From: Pseudomonadota bacterium
Lineage (GTDB): Bacteria > Pseudomonadota > Gammaproteobacteria > Steroidobacterales > Steroidobacteraceae
Direction: 5' to 3'
DNA length: 5,883 bases
Assembly: GCA_021792815.1 (NCBI GenBank)
Contig: JAJYTX010000206.1
Coordinates: 1-5,883, forward strand
Below, in pieces: positions 1 through 5,588 of this stretch. The translations under genes were made by a program, and so were the position numbers. The notes beneath the pieces were generated by a model that was not told the DNA's origin, searched no databases, and saw only the letters and a list, made by a program, of their open reading frames with translations. Numbering within the stretch: the first letter of the stretch is position 1; each line of letters opens with the position of its first letter.

Positions 1-168
1 TCGGTGCTCGCCGCCGAGCACGGCATCGATCTGGTGGTGTGCGTGGCGGCGGGGCTGCGCCGGGGCATCAAGGCGGAGATCCTGGCGCCGGGCTTTCACA
101 TTTCCGGGCTCGGCCAGCTCATCGAGGCCGGCATCGCAGCCGACAGACTGGTGGTTTTCGGCGACTGA
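1..168 (+). CDS. dsrE: DsrE, C-terminal part (sulfur-relay subunit of DsrEFH), 5' truncated by window edge
   Basis: Frame 1 is open from the window edge to TGA at 166-168 and gives the last 55 residues. The fragment carries the DsrE signature [13 protein letters not shown], then [12 protein letters not shown] and the terminal ADRLVVFGD. Cys14 of the fragment (codon 40-42) aligns with Cys78 of A. vinosum DsrE, the persulfide-carrying active-site cysteine. In the family, DsrE pairs with DsrF and DsrH in a cytoplasmic alpha2beta2gamma2 hexamer that hands sulfane sulfur to DsrC; it is related to TusD of the TusBCD complex. dsrF begins 13 bp after the stop. Oddity: the stretch between RRGI and F-x-ISGLGQ is about 8 residues, against about 19 as I recall A. 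vinosum DsrE, so a loop just after the catalytic helix appears shortened in frame. The assignment is firm. The start and about half the protein lie outside the window. Confidence 0.93.
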   Translation, partial: SVLAAEHGIDLVVCVAAGLRRGIKAEILAPGFHISGLGQLIEAGIAADRLVVFGD

Positions 169-181
169 GGGCGGCACGCGC

Positions 182-577
182 ATGAGCGACACGAACCAGG
201 ATACGACGGCCGTCAGGCGCGCCAAGCGCTTCATGTTCGTCAACCGCAAGGCCCCCTACGGCAGCATCTATGCGCTGGAGTCCCTCGAGGTGGTGCTGAT
301 CGGCGCGGCGTTCGATCAGGACGTGAGCCTGGTGTTCGTCGACGACGGCGTATACCAGCTCAAGAAGGGCCAGCAGACCCAGGCCATCGGCCAGAAGAAT
401 TTCTCGCCGACCTACCGGGCGCTGGACGACTACGACATCGACAAGCTGTATGTCGAGCGCGAATCGCTCGAAGCGCGTGGCCTGACGCCGCAGGACCTGC
501 TGGTGCCGGTGCGGGTGCTCGGCTCGGAGGAGCTCGCCGCGCTGATGGAAGCCCAGGATGTCGTGCTGAGCTTCTGA
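182..577 (+). CDS. dsrF: DsrF, sulfur-relay subunit of DsrEFH
   Basis: This 131-residue protein has the DsrF core KRFMFVNRKAPYGSIYA (residues 15-31), LEVVLIGAAFDQDV (35-48), VDDGVYQLKKGQ (53-64) and KNFSPTYRALDDYDI (72-86), and ends in DVVLSF. It is the TusC-like, non-catalytic subunit of the cytoplasmic DsrE2F2H2 sulfurtransferase complex. It contains no cysteine at all, as fits a structural subunit. The ATG at 182 follows the dsrE stop by 13 bp. The nearest ribosome-binding-like stretch, GAGGG at 167-171, is only moderate, so translation may partly depend on coupling to dsrE. About 14 residues precede the conserved core, a little more than I recall in A. vinosum DsrF. The region between LTPQDL and the C-terminus is shorter than in that protein, which carries an acidic insertion there. 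Identity is clear; the exact start is less certain. Confidence 0.95.
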   Translation: MSDTNQDTTAVRRAKRFMFVNRKAPYGSIYALESLEVVLIGAAFDQDVSLVFVDDGVYQLKKGQQTQAIGQKNFSPTYRALDDYDIDKLYVERESLEARGLTPQDLLVPVRVLGSEELAALMEAQDVVLSF

Positions 578-590
578 GCGGAGGGCCGAG

Positions 591-899
591 ATGACCGTGC
601 TGCACACCAGCAACAGATCGCCGCTGCAGACCCGCGATCTGGAATCGTGCCTGCGTCTTTCCCGGCCGGGCTGCGCCATCCTGCTGCTGGAGGATGCGGT
701 CTATGGCGCGCTGCAGGGCGGCGCGCTGGCCGCGCGGCTGGCCGATGCGAGCCGGGACAGGCGGATTTATGTACTCGGGCCCGATCTTGCGGCGCGCGGC
801 TTCACGCCGCAGCAGGTCGTGGCGGGCGTCGAAGTGGTCGATTACGGCGGCTTCGTCGATCTGGTCGTCGAATCCCATCATGTTCAGGCCTGGGTCTGA
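591..899 (+). CDS. dsrH: DsrH, sulfur-relay subunit of DsrEFH
   Basis: The 102-residue protein matches the usual DsrH length exactly. It shows MTVLHTSNRSPL at the N-terminus, LESCL with Cys20, LLLEDAVYGAL (residues 31-41), YVLGPDLAARGF (60-71), VVDYGGFVDLVVE and the terminal VQAWV. Cys20 corresponds to the single conserved DsrH cysteine (TusB-like). In A. vinosum it is less critical than the DsrE cysteine but lies in the same hexamer. A second cysteine, Cys28, is present in RPGCAILL; as I recall, the A. vinosum protein has no cysteine there. The start is well supported by GGAGGG at 580-585, five bases before the ATG, and the gene begins 13 bp after the dsrF stop. It is co-transcribed with dsrE and dsrF, which is the diagnostic dsrEFH trio of sulfur oxidizers. 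Confidence 0.96.
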   Translation: MTVLHTSNRSPLQTRDLESCLRLSRPGCAILLLEDAVYGALQGGALAARLADASRDRRIYVLGPDLAARGFTPQQVVAGVEVVDYGGFVDLVVESHHVQAWV

Positions 900-941
900 A
901 TCAACGGCATCGTTCGCAGCAGCTACGTCGGGAGCGCAAAC

Positions 942-1280
942 ATGACAGCAGCAGTCGCGGTGAAGGATAAGGACGTGTCGGTGGACGAGGAAGGCTATCT
1001 GGTCAATCTCGCCGACTGGAACGAGGAAGTGGCGAAGGCCATGGCCGCCGAGGACAATCTCGCCCTCACCGACAACCATTGGGAAGTGATCAACTTCCTG
1101 CGGGACTATTACGCGGAATATCAGGTCGCGCCGGCGATCCGGGTGCTCACCAAGGCGATCGGCAGGAAGCTCGGCCCGGAGAAGGGAAGCAGCAAATATC
1201 TGTACGAGCTGTTTCCGTACGGTCCGGCCAAGCAGGCCTGCCGTTATGCCGGGTTGCCGAAGCCGACGGGCTGCATCTGA
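942..1280 (+). CDS. dsrC: DsrC, sulfur-carrier substrate protein of the Dsr pathway
   Basis: This 112-residue protein ends in the canonical DsrC arm ACRYAGLPKPTGCI. It has both redox cysteines, Cys100 (CysB) and the penultimate Cys111 (CysA), spaced eleven residues apart. Length and cysteine positions equal those of A. vinosum DsrC. The segment GRKLGPEKGSSKYLYELFP contains the short insertion before the arm that separates true DsrC from TusE and RspA-like homologs. In sulfur oxidizers DsrC accepts sulfane sulfur from DsrEFH, presents it to rDsrAB for oxidation to sulfite, and then interacts with DsrK of DsrMKJOP. The ATG at 942 has GGGAG at 930-934 as a ribosome-binding site. It follows dsrH by 42 bp and precedes dsrM by 103 bp, so it is the least tightly packed gene here. 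That fits its known separate, high-level expression in related organisms. Confidence 0.98.
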   Translation: MTAAVAVKDKDVSVDEEGYLVNLADWNEEVAKAMAAEDNLALTDNHWEVINFLRDYYAEYQVAPAIRVLTKAIGRKLGPEKGSSKYLYELFPYGPAKQACRYAGLPKPTGCI

Positions 1281-1383
1281 TCGCGGCGTGCCCGGGCGGG
1301 CCGCCGGTGCCCGCCGCCGGTGCGGCTGGCGGCGTTCGCGGCCGCGGCCAGACCGGGCGTGCCGCGCCGGGAGGCCGTGACCG
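1281..1383. other. dsrC-dsrM intergenic region, very GC-rich, with hairpin
   Basis: This 103 bp gap is the longest non-coding stretch in the window. It holds a perfect seven-base-pair GC-only inverted repeat, GGCGGGC at 1295-1301 and GCCCGCC at 1309-1315, with a seven-base loop. The ten-mer CCGCCGGTGC occurs twice, at 1301-1310 and 1314-1323. A CGCGGCCGCG palindrome lies at 1337-1346. No T-run follows the stem, so it is not a standard rho-independent terminator. It may protect the dsrC 3' end or partly attenuate read-through into dsrM. No convincing -35/-10 promoter was recognised. The dsrM ribosome-binding site lies at its 3' end. Confidence 0.5.
1369..1374 (+). promoter_or_regulatory. dsrM ribosome-binding site
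   Basis: GGGAGG lies nine bases before the ATG at 1384. This supports 1384, rather than the second in-frame ATG at 1393, as the dsrM start. Confidence 0.7.
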
Positions 1384-2127
1384 ATGCCGTTCATGACCGT
1401 GACGTATGCGCTGCTGCTGTACGCGGCGGCTGCGGTATTCGTGCTCGGCGTCGGGTACCGGGTGCTCAGCTATGCGCGCATCCCGGTGCCGCTGAAGATA
1501 CCGACCATGCCGGCGCCGCTGACCCGCGCCGGGGTGCTGGCGCGCATGGCGCGCGAGGTGTGCCTGTTCGAAAGCCTGTTCCGCGCGAGCAAGTGGACCT
1601 GGATCTTCGCGGTGATGTTTCATCTCGGTCTGCTGCTCGAGCTGCTGCGTCATCTGCGCTTTTTCATTCAGCCGGTATGGGCGTGGCTGGTGGTGGTGCA
1701 GCCGTTCGGCGTCTATGCCGGCATCGCGATGCTCGCCGGGCTCGCAGGGCTGCTCGGACGGCGGTTGCTGCTGGCACGGGTGCGTTACATCAGCCGGCCG
1801 TCGGATTACCTGCTGCTGCTGCTGCTGCTTGCCATCGGTCTGTCGGGCTTCGCACTGCGCTTGCTCGATCACACCGATATCGTGGCGTTCAAGGCCTTCG
1901 TGCTCGGGCTGGTGTATTTCGACTGGCAGCCGCTGCCGGTCAACCCGCTGCTGCTGACGCATCTGGCGCTGGTCTCGCTGCTGCTGATCGTGTTTCCGTT
2001 CAGCAAGCTGCTGCACGCGCCGGCGGTGTTCTTCAGCCCGACGCGCAACCAGGCGGACGACGCGCGCGAGCGACGCCATCTGGCGCCCTGGGCGGCGCGG
2101 CTGGGCGATGCCGGAGGAGGGGTGTAG
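1384..2127 (+). CDS. dsrM: DsrM, heme b membrane subunit of DsrMKJOP
   Basis: This 247-residue hydrophobic protein has about five membrane segments, near residues 7-28, 73-90, 100-124, 142-161 and 190-210. It matches the NarI-like cytochrome b family, including the conserved loop FESLFRASKWTW before helix 2. Candidate heme-ligand histidines are His80 and His90 in helix 2, His163 after helix 4, and His193 and His211 in or after helix 5. In the DsrMKJOP complex DsrM sits in the inner membrane and carries electrons between cytoplasmic DsrK and the quinone pool. Length is close to the roughly 240 residues usual in sulfur oxidizers. The C-terminal tail, about residues 212-247, is charged and probably cytoplasmic. 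Helix 4 begins with seven consecutive leucines encoded by a CTG repeat. dsrK follows directly, its ribosome-binding site lying inside the last codons of dsrM, so the two are translationally coupled. Confidence 0.95.
   Translation: MPFMTVTYALLLYAAAAVFVLGVGYRVLSYARIPVPLKIPTMPAPLTRAGVLARMAREVCLFESLFRASKWTWIFAVMFHLGLLLELLRHLRFFIQPVWAWLVVVQPFGVYAGIAMLAGLAGLLGRRLLLARVRYISRPSDYLLLLLLLAIGLSGFALRLLDHTDIVAFKAFVLGLVYFDWQPLPVNPLLLTHLALVSLLLIVFPFSKLLHAPAVFFSPTRNQADDARERRHLAPWAARLGDAGGGV
1810..1830 (+). repeat. CTG trinucleotide tract inside dsrM
   Basis: Six perfect CTG codons (1810-1827) followed by CTT encode leucines 143-149 at the start of the fourth membrane helix. The tract is in frame, so a gain or loss of one unit would change helix length without a frameshift. 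Confidence 0.85.
2113..2122 (+). promoter_or_regulatory. Strong ribosome-binding site of dsrK, within the end of dsrM
   Basis: GGAGGAGGGG lies in the last codons of dsrM. The AGGAGG core (2115-2120) is eight bases before GTG at 2129. An upstream in-frame ATG at 2108 lies before this site and so cannot use it. The site therefore favours the GTG start. Confidence 0.8.
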
Positions 2128-2128
2128 C

Positions 2129-3625
2129 GTGGCGAAGCCCGTGTTTGAAGTCCCCGCGGTGGGGGAATATCTGCAGACGCCGGCGCTTCGGCCGGGGGCG
2201 ATGGCGGGCAGCGCGCCGTTCAAGGCGGCGCCGCGGCATCAGCAGGCGCTCGGTTTTCCGGGGGAGCTGCTGCCCGACTGGCGCCAGGCGGCGCTCGCCA
2301 GGCTGGGCGAGCTGCTGAAGAAATACCGCTCGCTGCGGGTGTATCTCGATGGCTGCGTGAGATGCGGCGCCTGTAGCGACAAGTGCCAGTTTTTTCTCGG
2401 CACCGGCGACCCGAAAAACATGCCGGTGGCGCGCCAGGATCTGCTGCGGGGGGTCTACCGGCGGTATTTCACCCTGACGGGCCGGTTGTTCCCCCGGCTG
2501 GTCGGCGCGCGCGATCTCGATGCGGACGTCCTCGATGAGTGGTACAGCTACTTCCACCAGTGCTCACAGTGCCGGCGCTGCTCGGTGTTCTGTCCCTACG
2601 GGATCGACACCGCGGAAATCTCGATGGCGGCGCGCGAGATTCTCGATGCGGTCGGGATCGGCGAGAAGTACTGCAACGAGATCATCGGCAAGGTGCACAC
2701 GATCGGCAACAACCTGGGTCTGCCGGCGGCGGCGCTCGCCAATACCCTGCAGGGCCTGGAAGAGGATGTGAAGCAGGACACCGGGGCGGATGTGCGCTTT
2801 CCGCTCGATGTCGCCGGGTCGGAGGTGCTGCTGGTGCCGCCGTCGGCGGATTTCTTCGCCGAACCGCATGTCGACGGGCTGATCGGCTATGCCAAGGTGT
2901 TCCACCAAGCCGGCGTCAGCTGGACGATGAGTTCCTACGCGTCCGAGGCGGCCAACTTCGCGATGTTCATCGGCAACTACGCGCAGATGCGCAAGGTGGC
3001 GCTGCGCATCCGCAAGGCCGCGATCGACCTCGGCGTGAAGCGCATCATCGTCGGGGAGTGCGGTCACGCCTGGCGCGTCGCCTACGGCTTCTGGAACACG
3101 CTCGCCGGTCCATTCGACTTCCTCGATCCGCGCTATCCGGTGCCGCAGCACATCGTCGAGTTCACCTACGATCTGCTTCAGAGGGGCGCCATCCGCCTCG
3201 ACCGGGAAGCGAACGATCACATGAGGCTCACCTTCCACGATTCGTGCAACGTGGCGCGGGCGACGCGCATGGGCGGCAGGCCTGGCGGACAGTTCCTGCT
3301 GCCGCGGGCGGTCATCAAAGCCTGCTGCAACCATTTTTTCGACATGCCGCCCGATACCATCGGCGAGCAGACCTATTGCTGCGGCGGCGGGGGAGGGCTG
3401 CTGACCGACGAGCTGCTGGAGCTGCGCGTCAAGGGCGCGCTGCCGCGCATGCAGGCGCTGCGCGAGGTGCAACGGGAATATGGCGTGACCCACATGGCGG
3501 CGATCTGCGCGATCTGCAAGAGTCAGTTCAGCAAGGTGCTGCCGTATTACGAGTTTCCGATGGAAACGATCGTGAGCGTGCATCAGCTGGTGAGCAACGC
3601 GATCCGGTTGGGCACGCAGTCGTGA
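2129..3625 (+). CDS. dsrK: DsrK, HdrD-like Fe-S subunit of DsrMKJOP
   Basis: From GTG 2129 the protein is 498 residues and begins MAKPVFEVP. Two [4Fe-4S] ferredoxin motifs are seen: CVRCGACSDKC (Cys76, 79, 82, 86) and CSQCRRCSVFCP (Cys145, 148, 151, 155). The C-terminal part carries CCG-domain elements: Cys311 in ECGHAWR, Cys373 in HDSCN, Cys417-Cys418 in YCCGGGGG and CAIC at 460-463. In HdrD and DsrK this domain holds a non-cubane [4Fe-4S] cluster that acts on disulfides. DsrK lies on the cytoplasmic face of DsrMKJOP and is thought to be the site that reacts with DsrC, passing electrons to or from DsrM heme b. The GTG start is preferred over in-frame ATG 2108 because of the ribosome-binding site at 2113-2122 and the one-base gap after the dsrM stop. 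Using the ATG would add seven residues. Related Fe-S proteins (GlpC, HdrD) are less likely given the neighbours. Confidence 0.96.
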   Translation: MAKPVFEVPAVGEYLQTPALRPGAMAGSAPFKAAPRHQQALGFPGELLPDWRQAALARLGELLKKYRSLRVYLDGCVRCGACSDKCQFFLGTGDPKNMPVARQDLLRGVYRRYFTLTGRLFPRLVGARDLDADVLDEWYSYFHQCSQCRRCSVFCPYGIDTAEISMAAREILDAVGIGEKYCNEIIGKVHTIGNNLGLPAAALANTLQGLEEDVKQDTGADVRFPLDVAGSEVLLVPPSADFFAEPHVDGLIGYAKVFHQAGVSWTMSSYASEAANFAMFIGNYAQMRKVALRIRKAAIDLGVKRIIVGECGHAWRVAYGFWNTLAGPFDFLDPRYPVPQHIVEFTYDLLQRGAIRLDREANDHMRLTFHDSCNVARATRMGGRPGGQFLLPRAVIKACCNHFFDMPPDTIGEQTYCCGGGGGLLTDELLELRVKGALPRMQALREVQREYGVTHMAAICAICKSQFSKVLPYYEFPMETIVSVHQLVSNAIRLGTQS

Positions 3626-3644
3626 CGGCCGCGTGCGATGCGGC

Positions 3645-3649
3645 GGGAG
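3645..3649 (+). promoter_or_regulatory. dsrL ribosome-binding site
   Basis: GGGAG lies eight bases before ATG 3658 and supports it as the dsrL start. An alternative GTG at 3622 overlaps the dsrK stop (GTGA) and would add 12 residues. It lacks an equally clear Shine-Dalgarno sequence. Confidence 0.6.
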
Positions 3650-3657
3650 AATGCGAC

Positions 3658-5586
3658 ATGGGCATATCGGCGCAAGAGCAGGCTGCGACGCGGACGTTCC
3701 GCCGCTACCGTGACGGCGATGTGGTTCCGGCATCCTGGCGGCAGGTGATCTTTCAGGCGGGCCATTCGCATCAATGTCCGACTTACGTGCAGCGCACGCC
3801 GCCCTGCCAGGCAAACTGTCCCTCGGGCGAGGATATCCGCGGCTGGCTCGATATCGTACGTGGCCTCGACAAGCCGCCCGCCGGTCAGTCGTGGCAGGAG
3901 TACGCATTCCACCGGCTTGCGGCAGCCAATCCGTTTCCAGCCGTCATGGGGCGAGTCTGCCCGGCGCCGTGCGAGGCGGGCTGCAACCGCAATGATCTGG
4001 ACGATCATGTGGGCATCAATGCGATCGAGCAGTACATCGGCGATGTGGCGCTGCGGCAGGGCTATCGGTTCGAGCGGCCGGGCGCTGAGACGGGCAGGCG
4101 GGTTGCGGTGATCGGCGGCGGTCCGGCCGGCCTCTCCTGCGCCTATCAGCTGCGGCGCCGTGGCCACCAGCCGACTCTCATCGAGCGCAAGGCGAGACTC
4201 GGCGGCATGTTGCGCTACGGGGTGCCGCGCTATCGGGTGCCGGAGGCGGTTCTGGACGGGGAAGTGCAGCGTATCCTGGAGATGGGCGTCGAGGTTCGCG
4301 CGAACTGCCGAGTCGGGGCGGACATCGGTCTGGAAGACCTCGCGCGTGAGTACGATGCGGTGTTCTGGGGCATCGGCACACAGATCGGACGCAGGCTGTT
4401 CATTCCGGGCGCAGAGGCGCCCAATTGCATCGACGGCATCGAATTTCTGCACGCTTTCAACGACGGCAGGCTGAGCACGGTGCCGAGGCGCGTCATCGTC
4501 ATCGGCGGTGGTGATACTTCGATCGACGTGACCACGGTGGCGCGCCGGCTCGCGGGCGCGGCGGGCGGCGCGCGCGCGAAGCCTGCCACCTATACGGCAG
4601 ACATGGTGACCGCGCAGGCGGCGTCCGGCGGAGCGCAGGTCACGCTGACGACGATTTTTCCGTTGGACAATCTGCAGGCGTCGCCGCGCGAAGTAGCCGA
4701 CGCCCGCTCGCTCAGCGTGCAGCTTCATGGCGGGGTGATGCCGCTCGAGATCCTGCTGGATGACTCGGGCAACGCCCGCGCCGTGCGTTATGCGCCATGT
4801 CGCATCGAGAAGAATCTGCCGGTAGCGGTCGCTGACGGCCGCCAATACGAGCTCGAGTGCGATCTGGTGGTGTTCGCGGTCGGGCAGAAGGGGGATTTGA
4901 CCGGCCTCGATGGGCTCGACAACGGACGGGGTGCCATCGGCGCCGGCAGCGCGCTTGAAGTGCCGGGTCATCCGGGCCATTTCGTCGGCGGAGACATCGT
5001 GGCGCCGCACCTGCTCACCACCGCGATCGGCCACGGCTGGATCGCCGCCGAAGGCATCGATGCCTATCTGCGCGGCGCCGTCCCCGCCAGGCGCCCGAAA
5101 GTGGACAAGCATCGGTTCGACCTGCTTCAGGCACTGCAGCAGGCCGGGCTCGCCCGCAGCGACTCGCCTCACGAGGCGGTGCGTGGCACGTGCGATGCCG
5201 GCTTCGCGGTCCACAACTTCGACGATCGCGCCGAGCGGGACATCATCCGGTCCTCGGAGCAGTTCCTCGGCCATTTCACGCCCGAGCCGCGCATCGAACG
5301 CGAGGAGCGTCGGCTCTCGGATGTGTTTGCCGAAGGCGGCGAGCGCATCAGGACGCTGCTCGAGGCGCAGGCGGTCGCGGAAGCCGGACGCTGCATGAGC
5401 TGCGGGCTTTGCGTCGAGTGCGACAATTGCCTGGTCTATTGCCCGCAGACGGCGGTGAAAAAGGTGGCCCGGGCCGAGCATGTGATCGGCCGCTACGTCT
5501 TCACCGATTACAGCCGGTGCATCGGCTGTCATGTCTGCCACGACGTCTGTCCGACCGGCTACATCGAGATGGGTCTGGGCGAGTAG
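3658..5586 (+). CDS. dsrL: DsrL, Fe-S flavoprotein NAD(P)H:acceptor oxidoreductase partnering rDsrAB
   Basis: This 642-residue protein is built like GltD (glutamate synthase small subunit) with a C-terminal ferredoxin. The N-terminal Fe-S domain has Cys40, Cys50 and Cys54 (CPTYVQRTPPCQANCP) and CPAPCEAGC (Cys101, 105, 109). The FAD Rossmann motif VAVIGGGPAGLSC has its glycines at 153-158, and the NAD(P) motif VIVIGGGDTSID lies near 279-290. After a linker come CMSCGLCVECDNC (Cys579-591, then Cys595) and CIGCHVCHDVCP (Cys621, 624, 627, 631). In A. vinosum DsrL moves electrons between rDsrAB and NAD(H) and is needed for oxidation of stored sulfur. About 28 residues (299-326) lie between the NAD helix and the next strand, and the arginine motif of NADPH-type GltD enzymes is replaced by LTTIFP. 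The C-terminal ferredoxin module and dsrEFH context favour the oxidizer type (DsrL-1) over DsrL-2. A plain GltD is excluded by the ferredoxin domain and operon position. ATG 3658 is chosen for its ribosome-binding site; GTG 3622 would give 654 residues. Confidence 0.95.
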   Translation: MGISAQEQAATRTFRRYRDGDVVPASWRQVIFQAGHSHQCPTYVQRTPPCQANCPSGEDIRGWLDIVRGLDKPPAGQSWQEYAFHRLAAANPFPAVMGRVCPAPCEAGCNRNDLDDHVGINAIEQYIGDVALRQGYRFERPGAETGRRVAVIGGGPAGLSCAYQLRRRGHQPTLIERKARLGGMLRYGVPRYRVPEAVLDGEVQRILEMGVEVRANCRVGADIGLEDLAREYDAVFWGIGTQIGRRLFIPGAEAPNCIDGIEFLHAFNDGRLSTVPRRVIVIGGGDTSIDVTTVARRLAGAAGGARAKPATYTADMVTAQAASGGAQVTLTTIFPLDNLQASPREVADARSLSVQLHGGVMPLEILLDDSGNARAVRYAPCRIEKNLPVAVADGRQYELECDLVVFAVGQKGDLTGLDGLDNGRGAIGAGSALEVPGHPGHFVGGDIVAPHLLTTAIGHGWIAAEGIDAYLRGAVPARRPKVDKHRFDLLQALQQAGLARSDSPHEAVRGTCDAGFAVHNFDDRAERDIIRSSEQFLGHFTPEPRIEREERRLSDVFAEGGERIRTLLEAQAVAEAGRCMSCGLCVECDNCLVYCPQTAVKKVARAEHVIGRYVFTDYSRCIGCHVCHDVCPTGYIEMGLGE

Positions 5587-5588
5587 CG

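Noticed and set aside
579..631. Cys-x-x-Cys-His heme-binding motifs in the window
   Set aside because: None is found. The DsrL and DsrK cysteine clusters are ferredoxin or CCG type, and the expected DsrJ heme sites lie past the window end.
900..941. Internal promoter in the dsrH-dsrC gap
   Set aside because: Only 42 bp are available and no recognisable -35/-10 pair is seen. An internal dsrC promoter is plausible from related organisms but cannot be placed here.
1281..1330. Rho-independent terminator after dsrC
   Set aside because: A GC hairpin is present but no run of T follows it, and dsrMKL must be expressed from upstream or from an unseen promoter.
360..2223. Minus-strand open frames opposite dsrF through dsrM (360-1394 and 1147-2223)
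   Set aside because: They cross several genes on the other strand and give low-complexity, arginine- and glutamine-rich products without family features.
1320..2318. Alternative plus-strand open frame of 332 codons overlapping dsrM and dsrK
   Set aside because: Its product is Ala/Arg/Gly-rich with no motif, while the competing frames encode clear DsrM and DsrK.
2539..3657. Extension of the dsrL frame upstream through most of dsrK, which would give a 1015-residue protein
   Set aside because: The extension is the +2 frame of dsrK, with no domain signature. The DsrL family is about 640-660 residues, and a ribosome-binding site sits directly before ATG 3658.
2564..3907. A 447-codon minus-strand open frame opposite dsrK and the start of dsrL
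   Set aside because: It shows the same antisense shadow pattern, has no known motif, and spans two well-supported genes.
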